Notes under the pieces: generated by a model
Told to the model about the DNA's origin: nothing
Seen by the model: only the letters and a program-made list of their open reading frames with translations
Database searches by the model: none
In this document: in pieces, positions 33,321 to 40,979 of the stretch
Position numbering within the stretch: position 1 is the stretch's first letter
How the letters are laid out: each line of letters starts with the position of its first letter
Position numbers and translations under genes: made by a program
Origin: JAJAZB01 sp965249815
GTDB taxonomy: Bacteria; Bacteroidota; Bacteroidia; Cytophagales; Spirosomataceae
Direction of reading: 5' to 3'
DNA length: 64,000 nucleotides
Assembly: GCA_965249815.1 (NCBI GenBank)
Contig: CBDFMV010000003.1
Coordinates: forward strand, 2,170,001 to 2,234,000

Positions 33321-34058
33321 TCAAGAAGCTTGCCCGCCGTTGACGCCCAGTACCTGTCCGTTGACGAACCCGGCTTCGTCGGAAGCGAGGAAAAGGTAGG
33401 CGTAGGCGATGTCCTGAGGGTCGCCCATGCGCCGAACCGGAATGCTGGCGATGACCTGCTTCCGCACTTCCTCCGGGATGGCGTCGGTCATGTCGGTGGC
33501 GATGAAACCCGGCGCGACGGCGTTGGCCGTGATGCCCTTAGGGCCGAGTTCTTTCGCCCAGGTGCGGCACATGGCCACCACGCCCGCCTTCGTGGCGGCG
33601 TAGTTGGTTTGCCCGAAATTGCCGTGAATCCCCACCACCGACGAGGTGCAGATGATGCGCCCGTAGCCTTTTTCAACCATAAGCGGCGCGACGGCCTTCG
33701 TGCAGTTGAACACACCCGTCAGGTTCACGTCGATCACCTGCTGCCACTCTTCGTGGGTCATTTTGAGCAGCGTCTTGTCGCGGGTGATGCCTGCGTTGTT
33801 GACGAGGACGTCGATTTTGCCGAACCGCTCCACCACGTCGCGGGCGGCGGCTTCGACGGCGGGCACGTCGGTCGTGGAAACCTTCCGAAATTCGCAGGAA
33901 AAACCCTGCTGACGCAGGCTGGCGGCGGTTTCTTCGCCCGCTTCGAGCAAATCCCAGATGATGACCGTGGCTCCCTCCCGGCAGAACAGTTCGGCGGCGG
34001 CTTTGCCGATGCCCCGGGCGGCCCCGGTGATGATGGCGACGCGGTTTTGGAGGCGCAT
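33321..34058 (-). CDS. SDR oxidoreductase, 3-oxoacyl-ACP / acetoacetyl-CoA reductase type
   Basis: 245 residues. Cofactor loop TGAARGIG (11-18) and NNAG (87-90), catalytic S139/S140, Y153 and K157 in TNYAATKAG. It reduces 3-oxoacyl thioesters to 3-hydroxyacyl thioesters with NAD(P)H. It lies upstream of a MaoC hydratase on the same strand, an arrangement fitting interconversion of 3-hydroxyacyl-CoA and enoyl-CoA. It could equally be a FabG paralogue. Confidence 0.9.
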   Translation of the reverse strand: MRLQNRVAIITGAARGIGKAAAELFCREGATVIIWDLLEAGEETAASLRQQGFSCEFRKVSTTDVPAVEAAARDVVERFGKIDVLVNNAGITRDKTLLKMTHEEWQQVIDVNLTGVFNCTKAVAPLMVEKGYGRIICTSSVVGIHGNFGQTNYAATKAGVVAMCRTWAKELGPKGITANAVAPGFIATDMTDAIPEEVRKQVIASIPVRRMGDPQDIAYAYLFLASDEAGFVNGQVLGVNGGQAS

Positions 34059-34066
34059 GAATGGAG

Positions 34067-34101
34067 GTAAGATTTACGAGGTACGATGTACGATTTGTTA
34101 C
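34067..34101. repeat. Heptamer repeat, locus 3 (unpaired)
   Basis: GTAAGAT TTACGAG GTACGAT GTACGAT TTGTTAC reads in 7-nt steps between the SDR start and the MaoC stop. No complementary arm is present here. Confidence 0.6.
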
Positions 34102-34556
34102 TCGAACAGCAAGGAAACCAACTCGGCCACGCACACGGGTTTGTCGCTGCCTTCGCGCTCGAAGGTGGCGTTAAGCATGAGTCGGACGCCGTTGTTGGGG
34201 AAATCTTCGACGCTGACCACCGTGGCCCGCATCCTGATTTTTGCCCCAACCGGTACGGCGTCGGTGAAACGCACCTTGTTGGTGCCGTAGTTGACGCCCA
34301 TTTTGACCGACTCGACCCGGAACAGGCTGGCCGTCAATTGTGGTGCGAGCGAGAGCGTCAGGAAACCGTGGGCAATCGGCCCGCCGAAGGGCGAGAATTG
34401 CCGGGCTTTTTCCACGTCCACGTGAATCCACTGGTGGTCGCCGGTGGCGTCGGCAAACTGGTTGACCATCTCCTGCGTGACGGTCACGTAACCGGTCGCG
34501 CCGAGGTCCTGGCCAACGGCGGCTTTGAGGGCGGCGAGGGTAGGGAAGGTTTTCAT
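34098..34556 (-). CDS. MaoC-like (R)-enoyl-CoA hydratase
   Basis: 152 residues, single hot-dog domain. The hydratase motif ATGDHQWIHVD contains the catalytic D40 and H45; IAHGFLTLSL follows. It adds water to 2-enoyl-CoA to give (R)-3-hydroxyacyl-CoA. The start at 34556 is chosen because the longer frame (34631) runs into a palindromic repeat. It is probably co-transcribed with the SDR gene 39 bp downstream, and the two together could feed 3-hydroxyacyl-CoA metabolism. Confidence 0.9.
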   Translation of the reverse strand: MKTFPTLAALKAAVGQDLGATGYVTVTQEMVNQFADATGDHQWIHVDVEKARQFSPFGGPIAHGFLTLSLAPQLTASLFRVESVKMGVNYGTNKVRFTDAVPVGAKIRMRATVVSVEDFPNNGVRLMLNATFEREGSDKPVCVAELVSLLFE

Positions 34557-34568
34557 AAAATAGTGTTT

Positions 34569-34634
34569 GTCGTGCCACCAGTCTCCGGCACGACTTGCCA
34601 AACCCAGTCGGGCCACGGAGACCGGTGGCACGAC
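34569..34634. repeat. Palindromic repeat (GTCGTGCCACC type)
   Basis: GTCGTGCCACCAGTCTCCG (34569-34587) and CGGAGACCGGTGGCACGAC (34616-34634) are complementary with one mismatch around a 28-nt loop. It sits between the MaoC start and the aldo/keto reductase stop. Confidence 0.85.
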
Positions 34635-34635
34635 G

Positions 34636-35607
34636 CTACTGCGACCATTCCGTCGGCTGGCGGTCCCAGCGGTGGGAACGGAGTTCGCCGAGCAACCCGG
34701 TTGGCAGCACCCGGCCGTCGGAGGTGGCCATGTTGGCCTGCACGTTTTTCAGGCTGCGCATGCCGGGAATAATCGTGCTCACGTCGGAATTGGCCAGGAT
34801 GAACCGCAGGGCCAGTTCGGGCATACTCATGCCGTCGGGGATGAGCGGGCGCAGGGCCTCGGCGCGGTCCACGCTGGCGTTCAGGTTTTCGGGCACGAAG
34901 TACGTCGAGCGCCAGTCTTCTTTCGGGAAGGTCGTTTCTTTGGTCAGCGTGCCGGTGAGGGTGCCTTCGTCGAAGGGCACGCGGGCGATGACGCCGATGT
35001 TGAGTTCGCGGCAGAGCGGGAACAGCGCGTCTTCGGGTGCCTGGTCGAAAATGTTGTAAATCACTTGTACGCCCGAAATCAGCCCCGTGCGGAGGGCGGC
35101 AAGGCAGTTTTCGGGTTCCCATCGGTTCACCGAAATACCCCAGTGGGCTACTTTGCCCTCAGCGGTGAGTTTTTGCACGGCCTCTTTCCACTCGTCGCGG
35201 TCGGCCCATTCGTCGGTCCAGACGTGAAACTGTTGCAGGTCGATTTGTTCGACGCCGAGGTTTTTCAAACTCTTTTCGGTGTACTCGATGATGTGGCTGG
35301 CAGGGTAGCAATCTTCAAGCCGGTATTCCGGCCGGGCGGGCCACTTGAAGTTTTTGGCCGGGATTTTCGTGGCCACGTAGAGTTTTTTCGCGGCGTGGCG
35401 CTGGAGCAATTCGCCCAAAACCCGCTCACTCACGCCCGCGCCGTAGGCCCAGGCGGTGTCGAAAAAGTTACAGCCCAGTTCGACCGAGCGGTCGAGGGCG
35501 CGGGTGTACTCCGATTCGTCGGAGCCGGTCCATCCGGCCAGGCCCCACATGCCGTAGCCCATTTCACTGACTTGCCAGTTCGTTCGTCCAAAGGTTCGGT
35601 ACTGCAT
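34636..35607 (-). CDS. Aldo/keto reductase
   Basis: 323 residues from the ATG at 35607 (MQYRTFGRTN); the upstream extension to 35706 is translated heptamer repeat and is not credible. Catalytic tetrad residues are visible as the D and Y of NFFDTAWAYGAG, the K of VATKIP and the H of LQQFHVW. The C-terminal NADPH site STIIPGMRSLKNVQAN is typical. It reduces aldehydes or ketones; substrate unknown. It lies in a minus-strand run of redox genes. Confidence 0.9.
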   Translation of the reverse strand: MQYRTFGRTNWQVSEMGYGMWGLAGWTGSDESEYTRALDRSVELGCNFFDTAWAYGAGVSERVLGELLQRHAAKKLYVATKIPAKNFKWPARPEYRLEDCYPASHIIEYTEKSLKNLGVEQIDLQQFHVWTDEWADRDEWKEAVQKLTAEGKVAHWGISVNRWEPENCLAALRTGLISGVQVIYNIFDQAPEDALFPLCRELNIGVIARVPFDEGTLTGTLTKETTFPKEDWRSTYFVPENLNASVDRAEALRPLIPDGMSMPELALRFILANSDVSTIIPGMRSLKNVQANMATSDGRVLPTGLLGELRSHRWDRQPTEWSQ

Positions 35608-35624
35608 TCCTGTAAGAAATAAGA

Positions 35625-35720
35625 AGTGAGATGTAAGATGTTTTTTTGCCAGTGAGAAGTCAGAGGTGAGAAGGGAGATGTAAACTTTCAACATCTCCCT
35701 TCTCACCTCTGACTTCTCAC
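35625..35720. repeat. Heptamer-repeat hairpin, locus 4
   Basis: A perfect 30-bp inverted repeat (35652-35681 with 35691-35720) with a 9-nt loop. Units of the left arm are GTGAGAA GTCAGAG GTGAGAA GGGAGAT, and further units (GTAAGAA ATAAGAA GTGAGAT GTAAGAT) precede it. The right arm contains the stop codon (35717-35719) of the quinone oxidoreductase gene. Confidence 0.92.
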
Positions 35721-36691
35721 AAAACCACCACCGCTTTCCCTATCACCTTCCGTTCGAGCAAATCCCGCAAGGCTTGCGGCGCGTCGGCCAGCGGGTAGGT
35801 GCCGTGGATGTGCTGGGTCAGCGTTCCTGCCTGAATAAAGCCCAGAATTTCCCGAAAATTACCCATGCTTTCGCGGGGTTCCAGCGCCGCAAATTGCCCC
35901 CAGAACACCCCCACGAGTGAGCAGCCTTTGAGCAGCACGAGGTTAGCCGGAATTTTTGGAATCTCGCCCGCCGCGAAACCCACCACCAGGTAGCGCCCCC
36001 GCCAGGCCATGCTCCGCAAGGCCGGTTCGGTGAAGCGGTCGCCGACGGGGTCGTAGCACACGTCCACGCCGCGCCCGTTGGTGAGGGTTTTGATTCGCTC
36101 GCGGAGGTCTTCGGTTTCGTAGTTGATGGTTTCGTCGGCCCCCAGTTCGCGACAGACGGCCAGCTTTGCTTCGCTCGACGCGGCGGCAATCACGCGTGCG
36201 CCCATCAGTTTGCCCAGTTGCACGGCGGCCAGCCCCACGCCCCCGGCGGCCCCAAGCACGAGCAGGGTTTCGCCGGGCTGAATTGCCGCCCGCTGTTTCA
36301 GCGCGTGGTACGAGGTGCCGTAGGTGTACATCACCGACGCGGCGGTGACGAAATCCATGCCGTCGGGCATGGGCAGCGTTTTGGCTGCGTCGCCCAGGGT
36401 TTTTTCGGCAAAACCGCCCCAACCCGTGAGCGAAAACACCCGGTCGCCGGGTTTCAGGTGCGTTACGCCCTCGCCGGTTTCAACCACCACGCCAGCCACC
36501 TCGCCGCCCGGCGCGAAGGGCAGCGGCGGTTTGAACTGGTACTTGCCTTCGATGATCAGGGTATCGGGGAAATTGACGCCGCAGGCCCGTACATCAATCA
36601 GCACCTGGCCCTTGATGGGTTTCGGCGGGTCGGTTTCCTGGAGAAGGAGGCGTTCGGGCGGGCCGAACGCGGTGCAGAGGAGGGCTTTCAT
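35717..36691 (-). CDS. NADPH:quinone oxidoreductase-type zinc-independent alcohol dehydrogenase
   Basis: 324 residues. GroES-like N-terminus with RACGVNFPDTLIIEGKYQFKPPLPFAPGGEVAG, then a Rossmann domain with VLGAAGGVGLAAVQLGK. No zinc-ligand cysteine/histidine set is apparent, so it fits the quinone-oxidoreductase / enoyl-CoA reductase branch of the medium-chain family. The stop codon is part of the adjacent heptamer hairpin. A TACTTTTG box (36709-36716) precedes the ATG. Confidence 0.88.
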   Translation of the reverse strand: MKALLCTAFGPPERLLLQETDPPKPIKGQVLIDVRACGVNFPDTLIIEGKYQFKPPLPFAPGGEVAGVVVETGEGVTHLKPGDRVFSLTGWGGFAEKTLGDAAKTLPMPDGMDFVTAASVMYTYGTSYHALKQRAAIQPGETLLVLGAAGGVGLAAVQLGKLMGARVIAAASSEAKLAVCRELGADETINYETEDLRERIKTLTNGRGVDVCYDPVGDRFTEPALRSMAWRGRYLVVGFAAGEIPKIPANLVLLKGCSLVGVFWGQFAALEPRESMGNFREILGFIQAGTLTQHIHGTYPLADAPQALRDLLERKVIGKAVVVL

Positions 36692-36708
36692 GCAACAGAA
36701 TTGAAAGC

Positions 36709-36716
36709 CAAAAGTA
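36709..36716 (-). promoter_or_regulatory. -7 box for the quinone oxidoreductase gene
   Basis: TACTTTTG on the minus strand, 17 bp before the ATG, matches TAnnTTTG. No TTG at the canonical distance is seen. Confidence 0.4.
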
Positions 36717-36847
36717 AAGTTTTAACCACAGAATACGCAGTGATTAGGGCCGGGGTCGCCGGGTTTTACTACGGCGCGCTATGCCTAACTCTGGGTGGGT
36801 TAGGGTTGGAATAAATGACCAGGCTATAGAACAAGCGGCCCGATTCT

Positions 36848-37231
36848 TTACGCCGACTTGTGCGGCGGGTTGCCTGCGACCAGCGGAGAAGGAACCGATT
36901 TCCCTGTTTTTGAAAACAAAAAGGGGTTTCCAGCGTCCGAAACGCCTTGCCGCATCTTCCGTTCGGCGATTTCCAATTCAAAAACACCGATCTTATTCTC
37001 CAGATCGGCGCTCCCATCTTCAGGATCGCCGATCCCGTCCTCAGGATCGCCGATCCCGTCCTCAGAATCGTCGATCCTGTTCTCAAGATCAGCGATCCTG
37101 CTCTCCAGATCGACGATTTCATTCTTAAAATCGTCGATTTCATTCTCCAGATCGGCAATTCCATTCTGAAAAACACCAATTCCGTCCCGAAAGACACCGA
37201 TCCGGTCAAAAACGCCGGATTGGTTCTTCAT
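36848..37231 (-). CDS. Heptad-repeat coiled-coil protein encoded by a 21-bp minisatellite
   Basis: 127 residues. The centre is built of seven-residue repeats (IADLENE IDDFKNE IVDLESR IADLENR IDDSEDG), an ideal acidic coiled coil in this frame. The DNA repeats with a 21-bp period, so the other frames stay open too (36769-37209 minus and 36947-37330 plus), and the choice of frame is uncertain. This one is preferred because it gives a coherent acidic heptad with Ile/Leu at core positions and natural codons. The C-terminal tail beyond the repeats looks unrelated and may be out of frame. Confidence 0.4.
   Translation of the reverse strand: MKNQSGVFDRIGVFRDGIGVFQNGIADLENEIDDFKNEIVDLESRIADLENRIDDSEDGIGDPEDGIGDPEDGSADLENKIGVFELEIAERKMRQGVSDAGNPFLFSKTGKSVPSPLVAGNPPHKSA
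36976..37206. repeat. 21-bp minisatellite, about 11 units
   Basis: Eleven contiguous units of exactly 21 bp start at 36976, 36997, 37018 and so on; a typical unit is TCTCCAGATCGGCAATTCCA plus T. Middle units (37018-37059) are nearly identical and outer ones have diverged. The unit equals seven codons. Confidence 0.9.
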
Positions 37232-37348
37232 CCCGCTGGGTCAGGGGCGGTTCAGGGTAGAAACCCCTGCTTGCCGCCACAACGTCTTTACTTTCAGAAA
37301 ACGCCCTGTGCCCTTTACCGGGCATTTTAGGCAAAATCCACCCAGGAT

Positions 37349-37779
37349 ATGAAAAAGATCGTATTCCTTCTGATGTGGGTGCCCGGCGGTTTCGCTGCCC
37401 TGGCCCAGAACGGCCCCACGACCGCCGCCCTCGCCGCCGTGGCGGCACAGTTGAAGCTTGTCAAAACGGCGAACGCGCAGTTCGTCCAGAAAGTGGACGT
37501 TGCCGAGCCTGCCCACCGGGCCACGTTTGCGGTGAAGCGCACCGCCAACAAAGGCAAACTCATTGCCTGAACGCCACGGCGGCGCAGGTTGAGGTGAACG
37601 GCAAGGAAGTGTTCGTGAACCTGACGACCAAAGGCTGCGAGAAACTCATCAAAACCGCCAAAGATGGCAAGCCCGCCGCGTACGTCCACACCGTGCAGAT
37701 TCAGGTGGACAGCATCGAGCGCGACCGCGATTTGGCCGAGGCGTTCCGGGGGTTGATTGGAGAGTGTGGGGAAAAGTAA
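37349..37779 (+). pseudogene. Small secreted protein gene with a frameshift
   Basis: The first part (37349-37570) encodes a signal peptide (KKIVFLLMWVPGGFAALAQ) and about 50 further residues, ending at a TGA after TANKGKLIA. Sequence directly after the stop continues in the next frame to 37779 (LNATAAQVEVNGKEVFVNL...VQIQVDSIERDRDLAEAFRGL) with coherent composition and a natural C-terminus. A single indel near 37560 would restore a protein of about 143 residues. Either the gene is broken or the base is a sequencing error. Family not recognised. Confidence 0.65.
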
Positions 37780-37791
37780 TTCCCGATTGAG

Positions 37792-38493
37792 TTAAAAAAA
37801 TCTTCCCGATCCCGCCATGGCGAGGAGATACGTCGAAGCAATGACCGAGTGAGAGAGAACCGATTTTTTACCCACCAGATTTGGAGTATTGCTTTGGTGA
37901 GAAGGCAACGATTGGTAGATTGTACACCCGGAAATTCCCCCGCAATCGAACAGAATTTTGTATCGTTTGGAGGCTGCGTTTGCTTCGGGAACCTGAAGAA
38001 AATAACGGATGAAGTTGAAGTTGCGTTTGGCTGAATCCTGAGGAATGCGGAGGTGTTCGATTTCGCCTTTGAATTGAAGAACGAACGTATCCGGTTCGTG
38101 AAATTCTGCCCGACCGACACTTAGGTTTGGCGGCCAGAAATAGTAAAACTCGACCAGCAATTGGTCGTAGTGGCTACCCCCATCGATAACCGAGTAATCA
38201 AGGTATTGCTTAATTGATGCAACAGGATCAATCGTCAAAACCCGAAGCCCTTTCCAGTCTTTCTGTTTCATCCGGCGGAAAAAGGTTTGGCTTACCGAAT
38301 CGCTTAAAATGTAGTCGCAACATTTGGTTCGGTATCCGCCCATGCTGTTGGCTGTTGAAGAAGAAAGTACACAGATGGAATCCACGGTGAACGGCTGTCG
38401 TCTGGTGGCAACTTTCGGCTTTGGTTTTTGTTGGCACGATGCCACCAAAGCAACCAACCACAGAACATGCAGGAACGGCAGTGTAGCTTTCAT
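37792..38493 (-). CDS. Hypothetical lipoprotein with repeat-derived C-terminus
   Basis: 233 residues; lipobox ends at the cysteine of VALVASC near residue 20. The body (IDPVASIKQYLDYSVIDGGSHYD, VEFYYFWPPNL, AKRNFNFIRYFLQVPEANA) is not a family I recognise. The last ~20 residues (SHSVIASTYLLAMAGSGRFF) are translated from a half copy of the CGTCATTGCGAG-type palindromic repeat (37813-37845), so the original stop was probably replaced by the element. AT-richer than average. Confidence 0.7.
   Translation of the reverse strand: MKATLPFLHVLWLVALVASCQQKPKPKVATRRQPFTVDSICVLSSSTANSMGGYRTKCCDYILSDSVSQTFFRRMKQKDWKGLRVLTIDPVASIKQYLDYSVIDGGSHYDQLLVEFYYFWPPNLSVGRAEFHEPDTFVLQFKGEIEHLRIPQDSAKRNFNFIRYFLQVPEANAASKRYKILFDCGGISGCTIYQSLPSHQSNTPNLVGKKSVLSHSVIASTYLLAMAGSGRFF
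37813..37845. repeat. Half copy of CGTCATTGCGAG-type repeat inside the lipoprotein 3' end
   Basis: GCCATGGCGAGGAGATACGT...GAAGCAATGAC matches the arm of the element at 50788-50826 (GTCATTGCGAGGAGGTACGA...GAAGCAAT) with several mismatches. Confidence 0.7.
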
Positions 38494-38508
38494 GTTGAAT
38501 TAAAGTCG

Positions 38509-39582
38509 TCACACGGTTCCCCTTCCCACCGCCTCCACCCCCATCCGCCCGAGTTGTACCACGCCCGGCAGCAGCTTGCCGAAGCGCGGGTCGTTGGTCA
38601 GCCCGGCTTTCCAGCGGGCGTAAATCTGCTGGATAATCACGGCGTTTTTGTACAGACCGAAGGCGTAGTAAAACGGCAGGTGCGTCAGGTCGCGGCCCGT
38701 GCGGGCGGCGTAGCGGTCGGCCATTTCGCGGCGGGTGGGGCAGCCGGGCAGGTACGTCAGGTTAAAGGCTTTCAGGAAATCCGGGTCGCCCGCCTCGCAC
38801 CAGTAGGCGAGGCTGGCGCCGAAATCCATCAGCGGGTCGCCGACGGTGGCCATTTCCCAGTCCAGAATAGCTTCGATGCGGGTCAGGTTGGGACTGAGTA
38901 CGACGTTGTCGAATTTGAAATCGTTGTGGAGAAAGGCTGCCGCCGTGGATGCGGGAGTTTGTTCGGGCGGCAAATTCCGGCGCAGCCAGACGGCCAGTTC
39001 GGTCATCGCCGGAATGGCGTCGGTCTGGCTTTTTTCGTAGCGGCCAATCCACCCTTCGACCTGCCGCTGCACGTAGCCTTCGGGTTTACCGAGGGCGAGC
39101 AGCCCGGTTTTTACCACGTCGAGCGCGTGGAGGTCGGCCAGGGTATCGAGGAGGTTTTCGCAAAGTAGGCGCATCAACGCCGGCGTCAGGGCCGGGTTTT
39201 TCGCCGAAGCGGCCCGCAGAATGACGCCCTCCACGCGCTCCATCACGTAAAACGGCGCGCCGAGTACGGTTTCGTCGTCGCAAAAAAGCACCGGCTTCGG
39301 GATTTGCCGGAAACCCGCCGCCTGCAAGGTCGTAAGCACCCGAAACTCCCGCCCCATGTCGTGCCCGCCCTTGATGTGCGCCCCGAACGGCGGACGGCGC
39401 AGCACGTAGCCACCGTTTTTTGCCTGTAAAAAATAGGTCAGGTTGGAAAAACCGCCGGGAAATTGCCGCACGTCGGTGATTTCATTCAGGTCGTGGGCCT
39501 GGAAAAACGCGTTGAGGCGGGACACGTCCAGTTCCTCGCCGGGGCGGGTTTGCGTGGGTTGGTCAGGTTGAAAGTCGGGCAT
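38509..39582 (-). CDS. Aminoglycoside-phosphotransferase-fold kinase associated with acyl-CoA dehydrogenase (ACAD10/11 N-terminal type)
   Basis: 357 residues. APH-fold: ATP strands QFPGGFSNLTYFL and YVLRRPP, catalytic Brenner motif HNDFKFDNV and metal motif AILDWEMATVGDP. In animals this domain is fused to the dehydrogenase of ACAD10/11. In Pseudomonas a homologue (LvaA) phosphorylates 4-hydroxyacyl-CoA. The gene follows the acyl-CoA dehydrogenase gene by 15 bp in the same direction, which supports a joint function in hydroxyacyl-CoA degradation. Confidence 0.88.
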   Translation of the reverse strand: MPDFQPDQPTQTRPGEELDVSRLNAFFQAHDLNEITDVRQFPGGFSNLTYFLQAKNGGYVLRRPPFGAHIKGGHDMGREFRVLTTLQAAGFRQIPKPVLFCDDETVLGAPFYVMERVEGVILRAASAKNPALTPALMRLLCENLLDTLADLHALDVVKTGLLALGKPEGYVQRQVEGWIGRYEKSQTDAIPAMTELAVWLRRNLPPEQTPASTAAAFLHNDFKFDNVVLSPNLTRIEAILDWEMATVGDPLMDFGASLAYWCEAGDPDFLKAFNLTYLPGCPTRREMADRYAARTGRDLTHLPFYYAFGLYKNAVIIQQIYARWKAGLTNDPRFGKLLPGVVQLGRMGVEAVGRGTV

Positions 39583-39597
39583 TGGCTTTCAGAAAAA

Positions 39598-40842
39598 TCA
39601 GACTTCGGCCTTCGCGCTTTTTTTCACGTCCAGCCCGTATTCTTTTAGAATGCTCCGCGCCAGCGCCGATTTGTGGACTTCGTCGGCCCCGTCGTAAATC
39701 CGGGCGGCTCGCTCGTGGCGGTACCAGAAACTGAGCACGAGGTCGTCGGTGAGGCCCGCAGCGCCGTGGGCCTGGATGGCCCGGTCGAGCACGCGACCCA
39801 GCATGGCGGCGACGTAAAACTTGATTTCGGAAACTTCATTCCGGGCATTGGCCGCCCCGCGCTCGTCGATGCTGTGGGCCGTGCGGAGCACGAGCAACCG
39901 GCAGGCGTCGATTTCGGCCCGGCTGTCGGCAATCCAGCCCTGCACGAATTGCTTGTGACCCAGGCGCTGGCCGTCGCCCATGTCGCGGCTTACGGCGCGG
40001 CGGCACAGCAGGTCGAAAGCGCGTTCGGCGATGCCAATCCAGCGCATGCAGTGGTGGATGCGCCCCGGTCCGAGGCGCTCCTGGGCGAGGGCAAAGCCCT
40101 GGCCCTCTTCGCCAATTAAATTCGTGGCGGGTACCCGGCAGTTCTCGTAACTCACTTCGGCGTGGCTGGCCCAGTGGTCGGAGGCGTCGCCCATGATGCT
40201 GATGTTGCGCACGAGGCGGAAGCCCGGCGTGTCGGTCGGGACGATGATCTGGCTGGCCCGGCGGTGGGGCGCGGCGTCGGGGTTAGTCACGGCCATGACC
40301 ACGGCGAAGGCCGCCCCGTCGGCGCTGGAGGTGAACCACTTGCGGCCATTGATGACGTACTCGTCGCCCGCAACGGCGGACCGCTCGCGGACGGCCGTCG
40401 TGCCCAGGTTAACCGGGTTCGACCCGGCGAATTCGGGTTCGGTCATGGAAAAACACGACCGGATGCGGCCTTCCTTCAGCGGCTCCAGCCAGCGGTGTTG
40501 CAGTTCCGGCGCGGCGAAGCGGTGGAGCAGTTCCATGTTGCCGATGTCGGGGGCCTGGGTGCCGAAGGTGTAATGCCCAAACGGCGACGACGCCAGCACC
40601 TCCGACACCTGCCCGAATTCGGTGAGCGTCAGGCCCAGGCCGCCTTCGTCCACGCCCCATTGCAGGCCCCAGAGGCCCGCTTTTTTCACCAACTCCCGCT
40701 TTTCGTCCAGGATTTTGGCGACGGTCGAAAACTTGCCCGTCAGGTGGTCGGGCGTTTCGAGCGGATAGAGTTCGGTTTGCACGAAGGCGCGGATGCGCGG
40801 CAGCAGGGCACGGGTGTGGTCGGTGGCGAAGAGGTTTTCCAT
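39598..40842 (-). CDS. Acyl-CoA dehydrogenase (ACAD10/11-like)
   Basis: 414 residues with the three ACAD domains: N-terminal helical part, FSMTEPEFAGSNP flavin/substrate strand, and a C-terminal helical domain ending QAHGAAGLTDDLVLSFWYRHERAARIYDGADEVHKSALAR. The catalytic base is expected in the YDGADEVH region. It is the first gene of the pair with the APH-fold kinase. An upstream boundary is given by the nitroreductase terminator (40932-40960). Confidence 0.92.
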   Translation of the reverse strand: MENLFATDHTRALLPRIRAFVQTELYPLETPDHLTGKFSTVAKILDEKRELVKKAGLWGLQWGVDEGGLGLTLTEFGQVSEVLASSPFGHYTFGTQAPDIGNMELLHRFAAPELQHRWLEPLKEGRIRSCFSMTEPEFAGSNPVNLGTTAVRERSAVAGDEYVINGRKWFTSSADGAAFAVVMAVTNPDAAPHRRASQIIVPTDTPGFRLVRNISIMGDASDHWASHAEVSYENCRVPATNLIGEEGQGFALAQERLGPGRIHHCMRWIGIAERAFDLLCRRAVSRDMGDGQRLGHKQFVQGWIADSRAEIDACRLLVLRTAHSIDERGAANARNEVSEIKFYVAAMLGRVLDRAIQAHGAAGLTDDLVLSFWYRHERAARIYDGADEVHKSALARSILKEYGLDVKKSAKAEV

Positions 40843-40931
40843 GAAAAACGGGTCAGGCGATGAGGCCGCACGAGGTTGAAATTTTGTTAAAAATGCAGGT
40901 TTTCCGCCACGAATCCGCTGGCATCGCCCAC

Positions 40932-40960
40932 AAAAAAAGCCCGCTTTGGGAAGCAGGCTT
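40932..40960 (-). terminator. Rho-independent terminator after the nitroreductase gene
   Basis: On the minus strand AAGCCTGCTT pairs with AAGCGGGCTT (one G-U) and is followed by T6-7. Confidence 0.75.
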
Positions 40961-40979
40961 CAGAATCGGGCAAACCCGC

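Noticed and set aside
35608..35706. 33-residue N-terminal extension of the aldo/keto reductase
   Set aside because: It is translated heptamer-repeat DNA; the family N-terminus begins at MQYRTFGRTN.
36947..37330. Plus-strand and alternative minus-strand repeat frames over the 21-bp minisatellite
   Set aside because: They exist because the repeat period is a multiple of three. Only one frame was listed as a candidate; the others give less natural proteins.
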